Shown here: one piece after another, positions 55,718 through 63,878 of the stretch
Position numbering within the stretch: position 1 is the first letter of the stretch
How the letters are laid out: every line of letters begins with the position of its first letter
DNA from: Corynebacterium rhinophilum
Lineage (GTDB): Bacteria > Actinomycetota > Actinomycetes > Mycobacteriales > Mycobacteriaceae
Length of the DNA stretch: 64,000 nucleotides
Direction of reading: 5' to 3'
NCBI RefSeq assembly: GCF_030227225.1
Contig: NZ_JASPHQ010000003.1
Span: 95,384 to 159,383, forward strand
Position numbers and translations under genes: made by a program
Notes under the pieces: generated by a model
What the model was told of the DNA's origin: nothing
What the model saw: only the letters and a program-made list of their open reading frames with translations
Databases searched by the model: none

Positions 55718-56345
55718 ACAGCAGCGCACCTTTGAGGTGGCGCTGGCCCGAGCGGAGCTCGGCCCCGTCGCTGGGGTGGATGAAGCCGGCCGCGGTGCGT
55801 GCTGCGGCCCCATCACCATCGCCGCCTGCATCCTGCCCGAGCGCATCGTGGGAGAATTGGATACCTTAACCGATTCCAAGAAGCTCACGCCCCGCCAACG
55901 AGAAAAGCTCTTTCCCATCATTAAAGACAAGGCTGTGGACTGGTCGGTGGTCCATATTGCGGCAGGGGACATCGACAAGCGCGGCATCCAGCACGCGAAT
56001 ACCTCAGGAATGCGCAGGGCGGTAGCGCGCCTGGACAAGCGCCCAGGCTATGTGCTTTCCGATGCCCTCTTTATCCCCGGCCTTACCCAACCTCACCTGC
56101 CCATTATTGGCGGGGATGCGGCGGCGCGATGCATTGCGGCGGCAAGCGTGTTGGCCAAGGTAAGCCGGGATCACCTCATGCGGGATCTGGATGAGCGTTT
56201 TCCGGGCTATGGCTTGGCTGGGCATAAGGGCTATGGCACCAAGGCGCACGAGGCCGCGATTGCCGCTTTGGGGGCGAGCCCGGAACACCGCATGAGCTAC
56301 AGCAATGTGCAGCGCGCCCATGCCCAATTCACTGCGCGTGCCTAG
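55704..56345 (+). CDS. rnhB: Ribonuclease HII
   Basis: A 213-residue enzyme cleaving RNA in RNA-DNA hybrids. Metal ligands Asp26 and Glu27 are in [13 protein letters not shown], followed by [12 protein letters not shown], and [14 protein letters not shown] is conserved downstream. ATG 55704 is chosen inside lepB2; the frame extends 30 nt further to a GTG at 55674. Translation is probably coupled to lepB2. Confidence 0.93.
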   Translation: MRRLKQQRTFEVALARAELGPVAGVDEAGRGACCGPITIAACILPERIVGELDTLTDSKKLTPRQREKLFPIIKDKAVDWSVVHIAAGDIDKRGIQHANTSGMRRAVARLDKRPGYVLSDALFIPGLTQPHLPIIGGDAAARCIAAASVLAKVSRDHLMRDLDERFPGYGLAGHKGYGTKAHEAAIAALGASPEHRMSYSNVQRAHAQFTARA

Positions 56346-56407
56346 CGAAAATTGTGGTTTCTGCGCGCTAAGCTAGGGCGAGCTATCCCATCTTTTGGAG
56401 GTCCACA

Positions 56408-56713
56408 GTGAGTGCAGAGGAACTCGAAAATTACGAGGCAGAGGTAGAGCTGTCCCTTTACCGCGAATATCGCGATGTCGTCAGCCAGTTTTCTTATGTC
56501 GTAGAAACCGAGCGTCGTTTCTACCTGGCCAATGCCGTAGAACTGATTCCCCATACCGCCGGGCCCGATGTGTACTACGAGGTGCGCATGTCCGATGCCT
56601 GGGTATGGGATATGTATCGTTCCGCGCGCTTTGTGCGCTACGTTCGCGTCATTACCTACAAGGACGTCAATATCGAGGAATTGGATAAGCCGGATTTCAT
56701 CATGCCGGACTAG
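56408..56713 (+). CDS. DUF2469 protein
   Basis: A 101-residue acidic protein of the actinobacterial DUF2469 family (Rv2901c-like), always close to rnhB; function unknown. The conserved start SAEELENYEAEVELSLYREY and FYLANAVELIPHTAG are visible. GTG 56408 has GGAGG upstream. A large hairpin terminates the unit. Confidence 0.9.
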   Translation: MSAEELENYEAEVELSLYREYRDVVSQFSYVVETERRFYLANAVELIPHTAGPDVYYEVRMSDAWVWDMYRSARFVRYVRVITYKDVNIEELDKPDFIMPD

Positions 56714-56750
56714 GGCTTAGCGCGCCTGTCAACTCGGCGCCCGCTGCATT

Positions 56751-56810
56751 CCGCCGCAGCTGTGGATAACTCTTCGTGATGTCGAAGTTATTCACAGCTG
56801 CGGCGGTTTT
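56751..56810 (+). terminator. Large terminator containing two DnaA-box-like sequences
   Basis: A stem of about 24 pairs (CCGCCGCAGCTGTG with CACAGCTGCGGCGG at the base) ends in TTTT. The arms include TGTGGATAA (reverse of the DnaA box TTATCCACA) at 56761 and TTATTCACA at 56788. Confidence 0.85.
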
Positions 56811-56896
56811 CTGGTTTTCGGGCTTGTAGCCTGCCCGCATCCTGCGGTGTTCTGTGCGTGCAGTACAAAACAGCACGAAAGAAAAGGACACCGCAC

Positions 56897-57295
56897 ATGC
56901 AATTTGCATCAGATAAACACTTGGCCACGAAACATCCTCGGTATAGACAACAGCTAGGCAAGCGGGGCGAATCATTTGCCGCGCGCTACCTCCGCCAGCG
57001 GGGATCCGAGATCATCGCCGCAAACGTTAGCTACCGCGTGGGAGAAATCGATCTGATCGCCCGCGAGCCAGATGGCACTATCGTCTTCGTCGAGGTGAAA
57101 ACCCGCTCTTCCACAAGCTTTGGCACAGCCGACGCCGTGACCCCGCACAAGCTTGCCCGCATGCGCAGGGCCGCCGTCCAATGGTTAGATGGCAAGCCAC
57201 TTTCCACAGTGCGCTTTGATGTCATAGCCCTCGTGGCCAAAAACGAGGGCTTTGAGCTAGAACACTTTACGGGGGTCGACGATGGCTCTCGGTAA
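56897..57295 (+). CDS. YraN (UPF0102) endonuclease-like protein
   Basis: A 132-residue restriction-endonuclease-fold protein with the conserved GKRGESFAARYL, GEIDLIARE and VFVEVKTRSS; the Asp and the Glu/Lys match the nuclease core, though activity is uncertain for the family. ATG 56897 is preferred over ATG 56858 because AAAGGA lies just upstream. It overlaps comM by 14 nt. Confidence 0.88.
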   Translation: MQFASDKHLATKHPRYRQQLGKRGESFAARYLRQRGSEIIAANVSYRVGEIDLIAREPDGTIVFVEVKTRSSTSFGTADAVTPHKLARMRRAAVQWLDGKPLSTVRFDVIALVAKNEGFELEHFTGVDDGSR

Positions 57296-58847
57296 ATGTT
57301 TAGCAGTCTCCCTACACGGCGTGCTCGCCCGCGTTATCAACGTCGAAGCGAATGTGGGGCACGGGCTTCCCGGAATCCATGTGGTGGGGCATGCGGATAC
57401 TGCGATATCTGAATCCCGCGACCGCATCAAGACCGCCGCCGCGAACTCCCGCCTGCCGTGGCCGAAAACCAAGGTCATCGTGTCCATGTCGCCGGCCTCT
57501 TTACCAAAATCAGGCTCCCACTTTGACCTGCCCATGGCCCTTGCGATTCTCGCCGCCCACGTAGAACAGCACGGCGCTGATTACGCGCGCTTCGTGCAGG
57601 CACCCAGCCGGGTTCTCGAAGAAACCTTGGTGCTCGGGGAACTGGGGCTGGACGGCACGGTTAGAGCAGTCCCCGGCATTATCCCAGCACTTCTTGCCGC
57701 CCGCGAGGAGGGCATTAACACGCTGGTTATTCCGCCAGGAAATGCCGCCGAGGCCACCCTCGTGCCCGATATGAATGTCTTGGTTGCAGCCACGCTCTTT
57801 GATGCCTTTGCGTGGGCGCTAGGAGAGCGTGACCTGCCTCGCGCAGCCGAGTGCTGCTCTGACCACCCCGCACCGGCACCCACACAGGAACGGCTCGACT
57901 ATTGCGATATAGCCGGGCAGCACCATGCGAAGTGGGCGGCAGAAGTCGCCGCTGCCGGTGGACACCACCTGTTGATGATCGGCCCACCGGGCTCGGGAAA
58001 ATCCATGATCGCCTCGCGCCTGCCCAGCATCCTTCCGGACCTGAGCCCAGACCAGATGGTAGAAACCACCGCTATCCACTCGCTGACAGGAACCCCCGGA
58101 GAAGTGGTCTCCCATGCTCCCTTCATCGCCCCGCACTCTTCGGTCACCCGCGCAGCGCTCCTTGGTGGTGGAAGTGGCCATCCTCGCCCAGGTGCGGTGA
58201 GCCTGGCCCATAATGGGGTGCTCTTCCTCGATGAAGTCAGCGAGGTAAGCGCACCGGTCCTCGACGGCATGCGGGCGCCTTTAGAAGAAGGCCATGTCCG
58301 CCTGGCACGCGCGCAGCAAGAAATAGACTACCCGGCGCGTTTCCAGCTCATTATGGCCGCCAATCCCTGCCGGTGCGCTGCCGAGGATCCCTCTAAATGC
58401 ACCTGCAATCCGCATGACCGGCTTAATTATCTATCGAACCTGTCTGGGCCCTTGCGTGACCGCTTGGACATGGTGGTCACCCTGTCTGGGCAGTCAGCCA
58501 CCATTAACGCGGAGGGCGAAGAATCATCTTCCGCCATTGCTGAGCGCGTCGCCGCAGCCCGTGACCGCGCCCGGGCACGCTGGGCAGCTGATGACATTCC
58601 GGCACGCGTCAATGGCGCCGTGTCCTCGTCCTATTTGCGCCGACACCGCCCAGCTTCCGAGTCCGCGATGATCATGCTGTCTGCCTACTTAGCCGAGGGC
58701 GAGATTTCGCAGCGCGGTATCGACCGCGTCCTGCGCGTGTCGTGGACCTTGGCCGATCTGCACGGAAGCTCTAGGCCGGATCTTGCGGAAGTGGGCCAAG
58801 CCCTCGACCTTCGCTCGAGCCAGACGGTGGGGAGGATTTCGGCATGA
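57282..58847 (+). CDS. comM: Mg-chelatase-like ATPase ComM/YifB
   Basis: A 521-residue AAA+ protein; in other bacteria ComM is a helicase promoting branch migration during transformation. The N-terminal domain includes GIHVVGHADTAISESRDR, Walker A is GPPGSGKSMIAS (about residue 235), and Walker B is GVLFLDEVSE. A Cys-rich ANPCRCAAEDPSKCTC insertion, typical of the family, follows. ATG 57282 lies inside yraN and the stop overlaps dprA (ATGA). Confidence 0.92.
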   Translation: MALGKCLAVSLHGVLARVINVEANVGHGLPGIHVVGHADTAISESRDRIKTAAANSRLPWPKTKVIVSMSPASLPKSGSHFDLPMALAILAAHVEQHGADYARFVQAPSRVLEETLVLGELGLDGTVRAVPGIIPALLAAREEGINTLVIPPGNAAEATLVPDMNVLVAATLFDAFAWALGERDLPRAAECCSDHPAPAPTQERLDYCDIAGQHHAKWAAEVAAAGGHHLLMIGPPGSGKSMIASRLPSILPDLSPDQMVETTAIHSLTGTPGEVVSHAPFIAPHSSVTRAALLGGGSGHPRPGAVSLAHNGVLFLDEVSEVSAPVLDGMRAPLEEGHVRLARAQQEIDYPARFQLIMAANPCRCAAEDPSKCTCNPHDRLNYLSNLSGPLRDRLDMVVTLSGQSATINAEGEESSSAIAERVAAARDRARARWAADDIPARVNGAVSSSYLRRHRPASESAMIMLSAYLAEGEISQRGIDRVLRVSWTLADLHGSSRPDLAEVGQALDLRSSQTVGRISA

Positions 58848-60025
58848 GTGAGCTTGATTTATCGACTCCACTTGCCACGTGGGTATATCTCAATCGCGTG
58901 GTTGATGGCCCGTCTGCCTCCTTGCAGGCCTTGCTGGAGCACCATTCGGCGGAAGAGATTGCCCACGGGATTTATCACCGAGCCGATTGGATCGGGCCGC
59001 TTTTGGCCCGCACCGCCTCGCGGTTTGATTGGGTGCGGCAAAAAGAAGATCTCGCTGCGGCAGAGCGCGTAGGGGCGCGCTTGATTACGGCCGATAGCCC
59101 GGAGTGGCCGACAGAGGAATTCTCTTCTGCCTTCGGTTTCTACCAGAATGGCGCGGACGCGCCGGCCACATTCGATGAACAAGCAGTGCCGCCACATAGC
59201 TTGTGGGTACGCGGCTCAGCACTCAAACCCGAGGTATGGCAGGCCGTAGGAATCGTGGGCACGCGCGCCATTTCGCGCTATGGGTGGCAGGCAACCCAAA
59301 GCGTGGTCTCAGGCCTGGTAAACCACGAATGGACGATCGTCTCCGGCGGCGCCTTGGGAGTAGATACGGTGGCGCATGAGACCGCCTTACACAATGCGGG
59401 GCGCACCGTTGCGGTAGCCGCATGCGGAATCGACAAGAATTATCCGGCCCGCAATGGTGGACTCTTCGATCAGATTGCCGATAATGGCTGCATCGTCTCC
59501 GAATTCGCCCCCGAGACAGCACCCAAGCGGCATCGCTTCCTTATTCGCAACCGCCTTGTTGCAGCGCTGAGCCAAGGAATCGTGGTCATGGAAGCCGCGT
59601 ATCGTTCCGGCGCGCTTAATACCCTCAACTGGGCGGAAGCTTTAGGGCGCGTTGCCATGGCCGTGCCGGGACCAATTACGACGAGCGGCTCGCTCGGGTG
59701 CCACCAGCGCATCCAAGACGGGCGGGCCCAGTTGGTCGCCAGCGCCGATGAAGTTCGCGCCCTAGTCAGCCGCGCCGGGACGGTCGATCCGGAGGCGCAA
59801 TATGAGATGAATTTTGCGGCGTCCTTAACGCAGCGGCTATCGCGGAATGAGTTACGTGTTTTTGATGCGACCCCGCCGCCGGGACGCCCTGCAGCCACCG
59901 CTGAAGATATTGCACGCGACGCGGGATTCCGCCTTCCTCTTACTATCCACTTATTGCTTACCCTAGAGAAAATGTGCGTGATCGTGCGGGAAGGAAATAA
60001 CTGGGTTCGCTTAGAGATGGGCTGA
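58844..60025 (+). CDS. dprA: DNA processing protein DprA
   Basis: A 393-residue protein binding single-stranded DNA and loading RecA during transformation. The Rossmann-like core has GIVGTRAISRYG, WTIVSGGALGVDTVAHE, and RFLIRNRLVAALSQGIVVMEA. N- and C-terminal winged-helix-like parts frame it. It overlaps comM by 4 nt. No other competence genes are in the window. Confidence 0.93.
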   Translation: MSELDLSTPLATWVYLNRVVDGPSASLQALLEHHSAEEIAHGIYHRADWIGPLLARTASRFDWVRQKEDLAAAERVGARLITADSPEWPTEEFSSAFGFYQNGADAPATFDEQAVPPHSLWVRGSALKPEVWQAVGIVGTRAISRYGWQATQSVVSGLVNHEWTIVSGGALGVDTVAHETALHNAGRTVAVAACGIDKNYPARNGGLFDQIADNGCIVSEFAPETAPKRHRFLIRNRLVAALSQGIVVMEAAYRSGALNTLNWAEALGRVAMAVPGPITTSGSLGCHQRIQDGRAQLVASADEVRALVSRAGTVDPEAQYEMNFAASLTQRLSRNELRVFDATPPPGRPAATAEDIARDAGFRLPLTIHLLLTLEKMCVIVREGNNWVRLEMG

Positions 60026-60033
60026 AAAGGAAG

Positions 60034-60039
60034 TAAACT
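60034..60039 (+). promoter_or_regulatory. -10 of xerC, leaderless configuration
   Basis: TAAACT, then 8 nt, then ATG 60048. Confidence 0.45.
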
Positions 60040-60047
60040 CATGGGGT

Positions 60048-60965
60048 ATGAGTGATAAACGGAAGGCTGCAGAAAGCAATGCTCCGGTGGGGCAAATGGA
60101 TGAGGCCATCGAGGATTTTGCGGACTTCCAGCTCCAGGTCAAAGGCCGTGCGGAGGCCACGGTGCGTGGCTACCGCGCGGACTTAAAAAACCTGGCCCAA
60201 GACATCGATACTTTTGCGGACTTTAATCTCAATAACCTGCGGCGGTGGCTGGGCAATGCGGTTGCAGAAGGCAAAGCGCGCGCAACGCTGGCACGCAGGA
60301 CTGCCTCAGTTAAAGCCTTTTCTACCTGGGCGGAAAGGGAAGGCTACCTAAGCCGTGATGTCGCGGCACGATTGGTAACACCGAAGGTGGGCCAGCATCT
60401 CCCAACGGTCATGGCGCCGCAACAGGCGGGTGAACTTGTGGGCAACGCCGTTTCAGTCGATGAAGCCCATTTTCAGCGCGATAGCGCCATTTTGGAGCTG
60501 CTCTATGCCACCGGAATGCGCGTTGCGGAATTGGCCCGCCTCGATATCGGGGACGTGGACTTTAAGCGTTCCACCGCGCGCGTTACTGGTAAGGGAAACA
60601 AGCAAAGGGTCGTGCCCTTCGGTACCGCCGCAACCGATGCCCTGCAGCAGTGGATAGATGGCGGACGCAAAGAACTGGCGCGGGGAGATACCCAGGCCAT
60701 TTTTGTGGGCAGTAGGGGAGCGCGCATTGATCAGCGCCAGGTGCGACGTATCGTGGAAAAAGCCGCAGCGGTTACGGGCACAAGCGGGCTAACACCGCAC
60801 GGGGTGCGCCACCTTGCGGCTACTCACCTCCTAGAAGGCGGGGCGGATCTGCGCGTGGTCCAAGAGCTACTGGGCCATTCATCCTTGAGTACCACACAGA
60901 TTTATACGCATGTCTCCGCAAAGCGGTTAAAGCAGGTCTATTCCCAGGCGCACCCGCGGGCCTGA
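60048..60965 (+). CDS. xerC: Tyrosine recombinase XerC
   Basis: A 305-residue site-specific recombinase that resolves chromosome dimers at dif with XerD. The N-terminal core-binding domain ends near residue 110. The catalytic residues appear as Arg (YATGMRVAEL), Lys (VTGKGNKQRV), HGVRH, and the HSSLSTTQIYTH block with the nucleophile Tyr. Placement before rpsB is standard for actinobacteria, so it is the housekeeping enzyme rather than a phage integrase. Confidence 0.92.
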   Translation: MSDKRKAAESNAPVGQMDEAIEDFADFQLQVKGRAEATVRGYRADLKNLAQDIDTFADFNLNNLRRWLGNAVAEGKARATLARRTASVKAFSTWAEREGYLSRDVAARLVTPKVGQHLPTVMAPQQAGELVGNAVSVDEAHFQRDSAILELLYATGMRVAELARLDIGDVDFKRSTARVTGKGNKQRVVPFGTAATDALQQWIDGGRKELARGDTQAIFVGSRGARIDQRQVRRIVEKAAAVTGTSGLTPHGVRHLAATHLLEGGADLRVVQELLGHSSLSTTQIYTHVSAKRLKQVYSQAHPRA

Positions 60966-60972
60966 GTAATTC

Positions 60973-61494
60973 TCATAAAGGCTTAAGCCGGATGACCGGC
61001 ATATCTAGCAGGCTTAGTGGGTCGATATAGCTGTCTTTGGCGATTCGGGCGCCCCAATGCAGCCCTGGTGTGCCGTCTACTGGGTGGCCGAGCTTGCCTA
61101 TAGTTTGGCCCTCGCGCACCTCTTGGCCTTGGGTAACGCTCGCGTGCACGGGTTGATACGTGGTGCGAATACCATCGGCATGGTCAATCGAAATAACCGG
61201 GGTGCCCGCTACGGTGCCGACAAAAGCTACGGTGCCTGATTCGGCGGCGACGACGGTACCGCCTATTCGCAGGGCCATATCGACGCCGCGGTGTCCGGCG
61301 CTCCACTTATGCTCGGGCTTATCAAAGGCGCGTAGCACCCGAACCGGGCGCGTCTTTCCGGAGGCGGGATCGACATATGCGGCAGCGGGCGCAGCGCACA
61401 GTAGCACTAGCGCACCAGTCAGGATGGTGGTGACGGAGGGGAGAAGGGGGCATCGGCAAGCGGCGTTGTTGTGTGGTCGTAGCAAACGGTTCAT
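60973..61494 (-). CDS. LytM (M23) domain protein, probably non-catalytic
   Basis: A 173-residue secreted protein: a signal peptide (about residues 20-40, ending APAAAYVDP) and one M23 domain. Zinc-ligand positions are kept (HRGVD, and the His of GLHWGAR). The usual second His of YxHL is Gln/Val in TTYQPVHA, and the first His of the HxH motif is Gly in PGLHWG. Both are catalytic in active enzymes, so it probably acts as an activator or binder, like EnvC-type domains. ATG 61494 is chosen; the frame extends to 61521. CACACT 7 nt upstream may be the -10. Confidence 0.82.
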   Translation of the reverse strand: MNRLLRPHNNAACRCPLLPSVTTILTGALVLLCAAPAAAYVDPASGKTRPVRVLRAFDKPEHKWSAGHRGVDMALRIGGTVVAAESGTVAFVGTVAGTPVISIDHADGIRTTYQPVHASVTQGQEVREGQTIGKLGHPVDGTPGLHWGARIAKDSYIDPLSLLDMPVIRLKPL

Positions 61495-61885
61495 GGGGCA
61501 CAGTGTGAAGCGTTGGGCCAATATTGTCCTGCGAAGCGTGGATTAGCTGTGGATAAATTGACAGCGTTGGGGTGGAAGAAACTCGAGTGACAATCGAGAT
61601 GCAGCGGCCAGAGGAACTTGTGGAAAAGTGCTCGTTCGGTTTGGAAAATCCAGCTGGCTGGGATTATTATCTTCTATAGCAGTGTGTCCGCTGGGTGGTA
61701 ATCATCGCGGAGGCATTGACTACGCGCGACGAAGTTGTCGCATCCTGCATTAAAGATGTGGCGGTCCGATAGCTGACGTGGTCCTTGGAAACAAGGTGTT
61801 AGCAGGGCCTTCGTTGCTAGGGTGCGGAATAAAACACCGCACATTTGGAAAAACCGAAAGACAATTAAAAGAAAGCGAGCGAATC
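61495..61885. other. Intergenic region between the M23 gene and rpsB
   Basis: This 391-nt gap contains a DnaA-box match TGTGGATAA (61548-61556), a near match TGTGGAAAA (61619-61627), a promoter for rpsB at 61641-61670, and a GTGCGG-N9-CCGCAC hairpin near 61820-61840 in the leader. No gene is apparent. Confidence 0.6.
61641..61670 (+). promoter_or_regulatory. Candidate rpsB promoter
   Basis: TTGGAA, 18-nt spacer, TATTAT at 61665-61670. The leader to the ATG would be about 210 nt, long enough for regulatory structure. Confidence 0.5.
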
Positions 61886-62719
61886 ATGGCAGTTGTAACC
61901 ATGCGCGAGCTCCTCGACGCTGGTGTGCACTTTGGCCACCAGACCCGTCGCTGGAACCCGAAGATGCGTCGTTTCATCTTCACTGACCGTAACGGCATCT
62001 ACATCATCGACCTGCAGCAGACGCTGACCTACATCGATGAGGCATACGAATTCGTTAAGGAAACCGTCGCTCACGGTGGCACCATCCTTTTCGTTGGCAC
62101 CAAGAAGCAGGCGCAGGAAGCAGTTGCTGAAGAAGCAACCCGCGTTGGCATGCCTTATGTCAACCACCGTTGGTTGGGTGGCATGCTCACCAACTTCCAG
62201 ACCGTGTCCAAGCGTCTGAAGCGCATGAAGGAGCTTCAGGCTATGGATGAGCGTGAGGACGGCTACAAGGGCCGTACCAAGAAGGAAGTTTTGATGCTTA
62301 ACCGCGAGCGCGCCAAGCTTGAGCGCGTTCTGGGCGGCATCTCCGAGATGGCTAAGACCCCGTCCGCACTGTGGATTGTTGACACCAACAAGGAGCACAT
62401 CGCGGTTAAGGAAGCTCACAAGCTGAACATCCCGGTTGTTGCCATCTTGGACACCAACTGCGACCCGGATGATGTTGACTTCCCGATCCCGGGCAACGAT
62501 GACGCAATCCGTTCCACCAAGCTGCTGTCCGGCATCGTGGCTTCTGCCGTCGAAGAAGGCAAGAAGGCTCGCGAGGAGCGTCAGCTTGCAGCCGCTAAGG
62601 AAGCTGCCGGCGATTCCGCAGAGAAGGAACAGCGCGATGCTGAGGCTGCTGCAGCCGCATCCGATCCTGCTTCTGCAGAAAAGACCGAGGAAGCACCCGC
62701 AGACAAGCCTGCACAGTAG
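61886..62719 (+). CDS. rpsB: Ribosomal protein uS2
   Basis: A 277-residue small-subunit protein, with the core through residue ~225 ([30 protein letters not shown]) and an Ala/Glu/Lys-rich tail of about 50 residues. ATG 61886 is fixed by AVVTMRELL; the frame open from 61778 is leader. It is separated from tsf by 305 nt with terminators and a promoter. Confidence 0.95.
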   Translation: MAVVTMRELLDAGVHFGHQTRRWNPKMRRFIFTDRNGIYIIDLQQTLTYIDEAYEFVKETVAHGGTILFVGTKKQAQEAVAEEATRVGMPYVNHRWLGGMLTNFQTVSKRLKRMKELQAMDEREDGYKGRTKKEVLMLNRERAKLERVLGGISEMAKTPSALWIVDTNKEHIAVKEAHKLNIPVVAILDTNCDPDDVDFPIPGNDDAIRSTKLLSGIVASAVEEGKKAREERQLAAAKEAAGDSAEKEQRDAEAAAAASDPASAEKTEEAPADKPAQ

Positions 62720-62827
62720 GCCTGCCTCCTGTGAGGATTCTTTCTTAACTGCACTTAATTGAATACCCCACGCACATTTTGGTGTGGGGCAGCTAGGGAA
62801 TAATTCCTGTACAAGGCTGTTTACCTG

Positions 62828-62869
62828 ACCCCTACCACCGTGTGCTACGGCGGTGGGGGTTACTTTTAT
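62828..62869 (+). terminator. Terminator of rpsB
   Basis: ACCCCTACCACCGT pairs with ACGGCGGTGGGGGT with minor mismatch, followed by TACTTTTAT. Confidence 0.75.
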
Positions 62870-62930
62870 CTATGCTGGAGGCGGCTAAAATTAGCCTCAG
62901 TACGACCGCATTGATGAAGGCAAAATGGGG

Positions 62931-62936
62931 TAGATT
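62931..62936 (+). promoter_or_regulatory. Candidate -10 of tsf
   Basis: TAGATT about 90 nt before tsf, flanked by GGGG..CCCC. A TTGATG 14 nt upstream is too close to be a perfect -35. Confidence 0.4.
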
Positions 62937-63024
62937 TCCCCACCCAAAGACGGCGCGAGACCGCTACTTCGGCTACGCTGTCTCAACGAACACTGATTGA
63001 TTTTCAAGGAGGATCGCCCTAACT

Positions 63025-63837
63025 ATGGCGAACTACACTGCTGCAGACGTGAAGGCACTGCGCGAAGCAACTGGCTCCGGCATGCTCGATTGCAAGAAGG
63101 CCCTGGAAGAAAACGGCGGCGACTACGACAAGGCCGTTGAATTCCTGCGCATCAAGGGCGCTAAGAACGTGTCCAAGCGCGCTGACCGCGAGGCTACCGA
63201 GGGTCTCGTTGCCGTATCCGGCAACACCATGGTTGAGATCAACTGTGAGACCGACTTCGTGGCAAAGAACGAAGGCTTCCAGTCCTTCGCTAACAAGATT
63301 GTTGAAGCTGCAGCCGCAGCCAAGGCTAACTCCCCGGAAGAACTCAACAACGTAGAGATCGACGGCCAGAAGGTCTCCGAGTTCGTTGACCAGGAGTCCG
63401 CAAAGACCGGTGAGAAGCTGCAGGCACGTCGTGCAGTCACTGTCGATGGCGACAATGTTGCTGTCTACCTGCACCAGCGTTCCGCTGACCTGCCTCCTGC
63501 AGTCGGTGTCTTGGTTTCCTACGAAGGCAACAAGGAAGGTGCACACGCTGCCGCACTGCAGATTGCAGCTATGAACGCTGAGTACCTGAAGCGCGAAGAC
63601 GTTCCTGCAGAGATAGTCGAGAAGGAGCGCTCCATCGCTGAGGCCACCACTCGTGAGGAGGGCAAGCCGGAGGCTGCTCTTCCAAAGATCGTGGAAGGCC
63701 GCCTGAACGGCTTCTACAAGTCCGTTGTCTTGCTGGAGCAGGCTTCCTTGTCCGATAACAAGAAGACCGTCAAGCAGGTCGCAGAAGAGGCCGGCACCAC
63801 CATTACCGGCTTCGTCCGCTACGAGGTTGGCGCTTAA
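63025..63837 (+). CDS. tsf: Elongation factor Ts
   Basis: A 270-residue nucleotide exchange factor for EF-Tu. The N-terminal UBA domain starts [19 protein letters not shown] and the core includes [14 protein letters not shown] and the final VRYEVGA. A strong AAGGAGG lies upstream. It normally follows rpsB; here it has its own promoter. Confidence 0.96.
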   Translation: MANYTAADVKALREATGSGMLDCKKALEENGGDYDKAVEFLRIKGAKNVSKRADREATEGLVAVSGNTMVEINCETDFVAKNEGFQSFANKIVEAAAAAKANSPEELNNVEIDGQKVSEFVDQESAKTGEKLQARRAVTVDGDNVAVYLHQRSADLPPAVGVLVSYEGNKEGAHAAALQIAAMNAEYLKREDVPAEIVEKERSIAEATTREEGKPEAALPKIVEGRLNGFYKSVVLLEQASLSDNKKTVKQVAEEAGTTITGFVRYEVGA

Positions 63838-63854
63838 GTTTAAGCCCGCTTTTT
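63832..63854 (+). terminator. Possible terminator of tsf
   Basis: GCTTAA-GT-TTAAGC overlapping the stop codon is followed by CCGCTTTTT. The loop is short, so strength is uncertain. Confidence 0.4.
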
Positions 63855-63878
63855 AGCCTTTAAAGCCCACGGGAGGAG

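Larger units (their letters stand above)
62720..63024. other. Intergenic region between rpsB and tsf
   Basis: It holds a CCCCACGC..GGTGTGGGG hairpin (62766-62789), a terminator, a palindrome GAGGC-N11-GCCTC enclosing GGCTAA-AA-TTAGCC (62878-62898), and a promoter for tsf. Confidence 0.6.

Noticed and set aside
60048..60965. xerC as a phage integrase
   Set aside because: There are no other phage genes or att sites, and the position before rpsB matches housekeeping XerC in actinobacteria.
61778..61885. An N-terminal extension of uS2 from GTG 61778
   Set aside because: The added residues do not match uS2, and the conserved start AVVTMRELL begins at ATG 61886.
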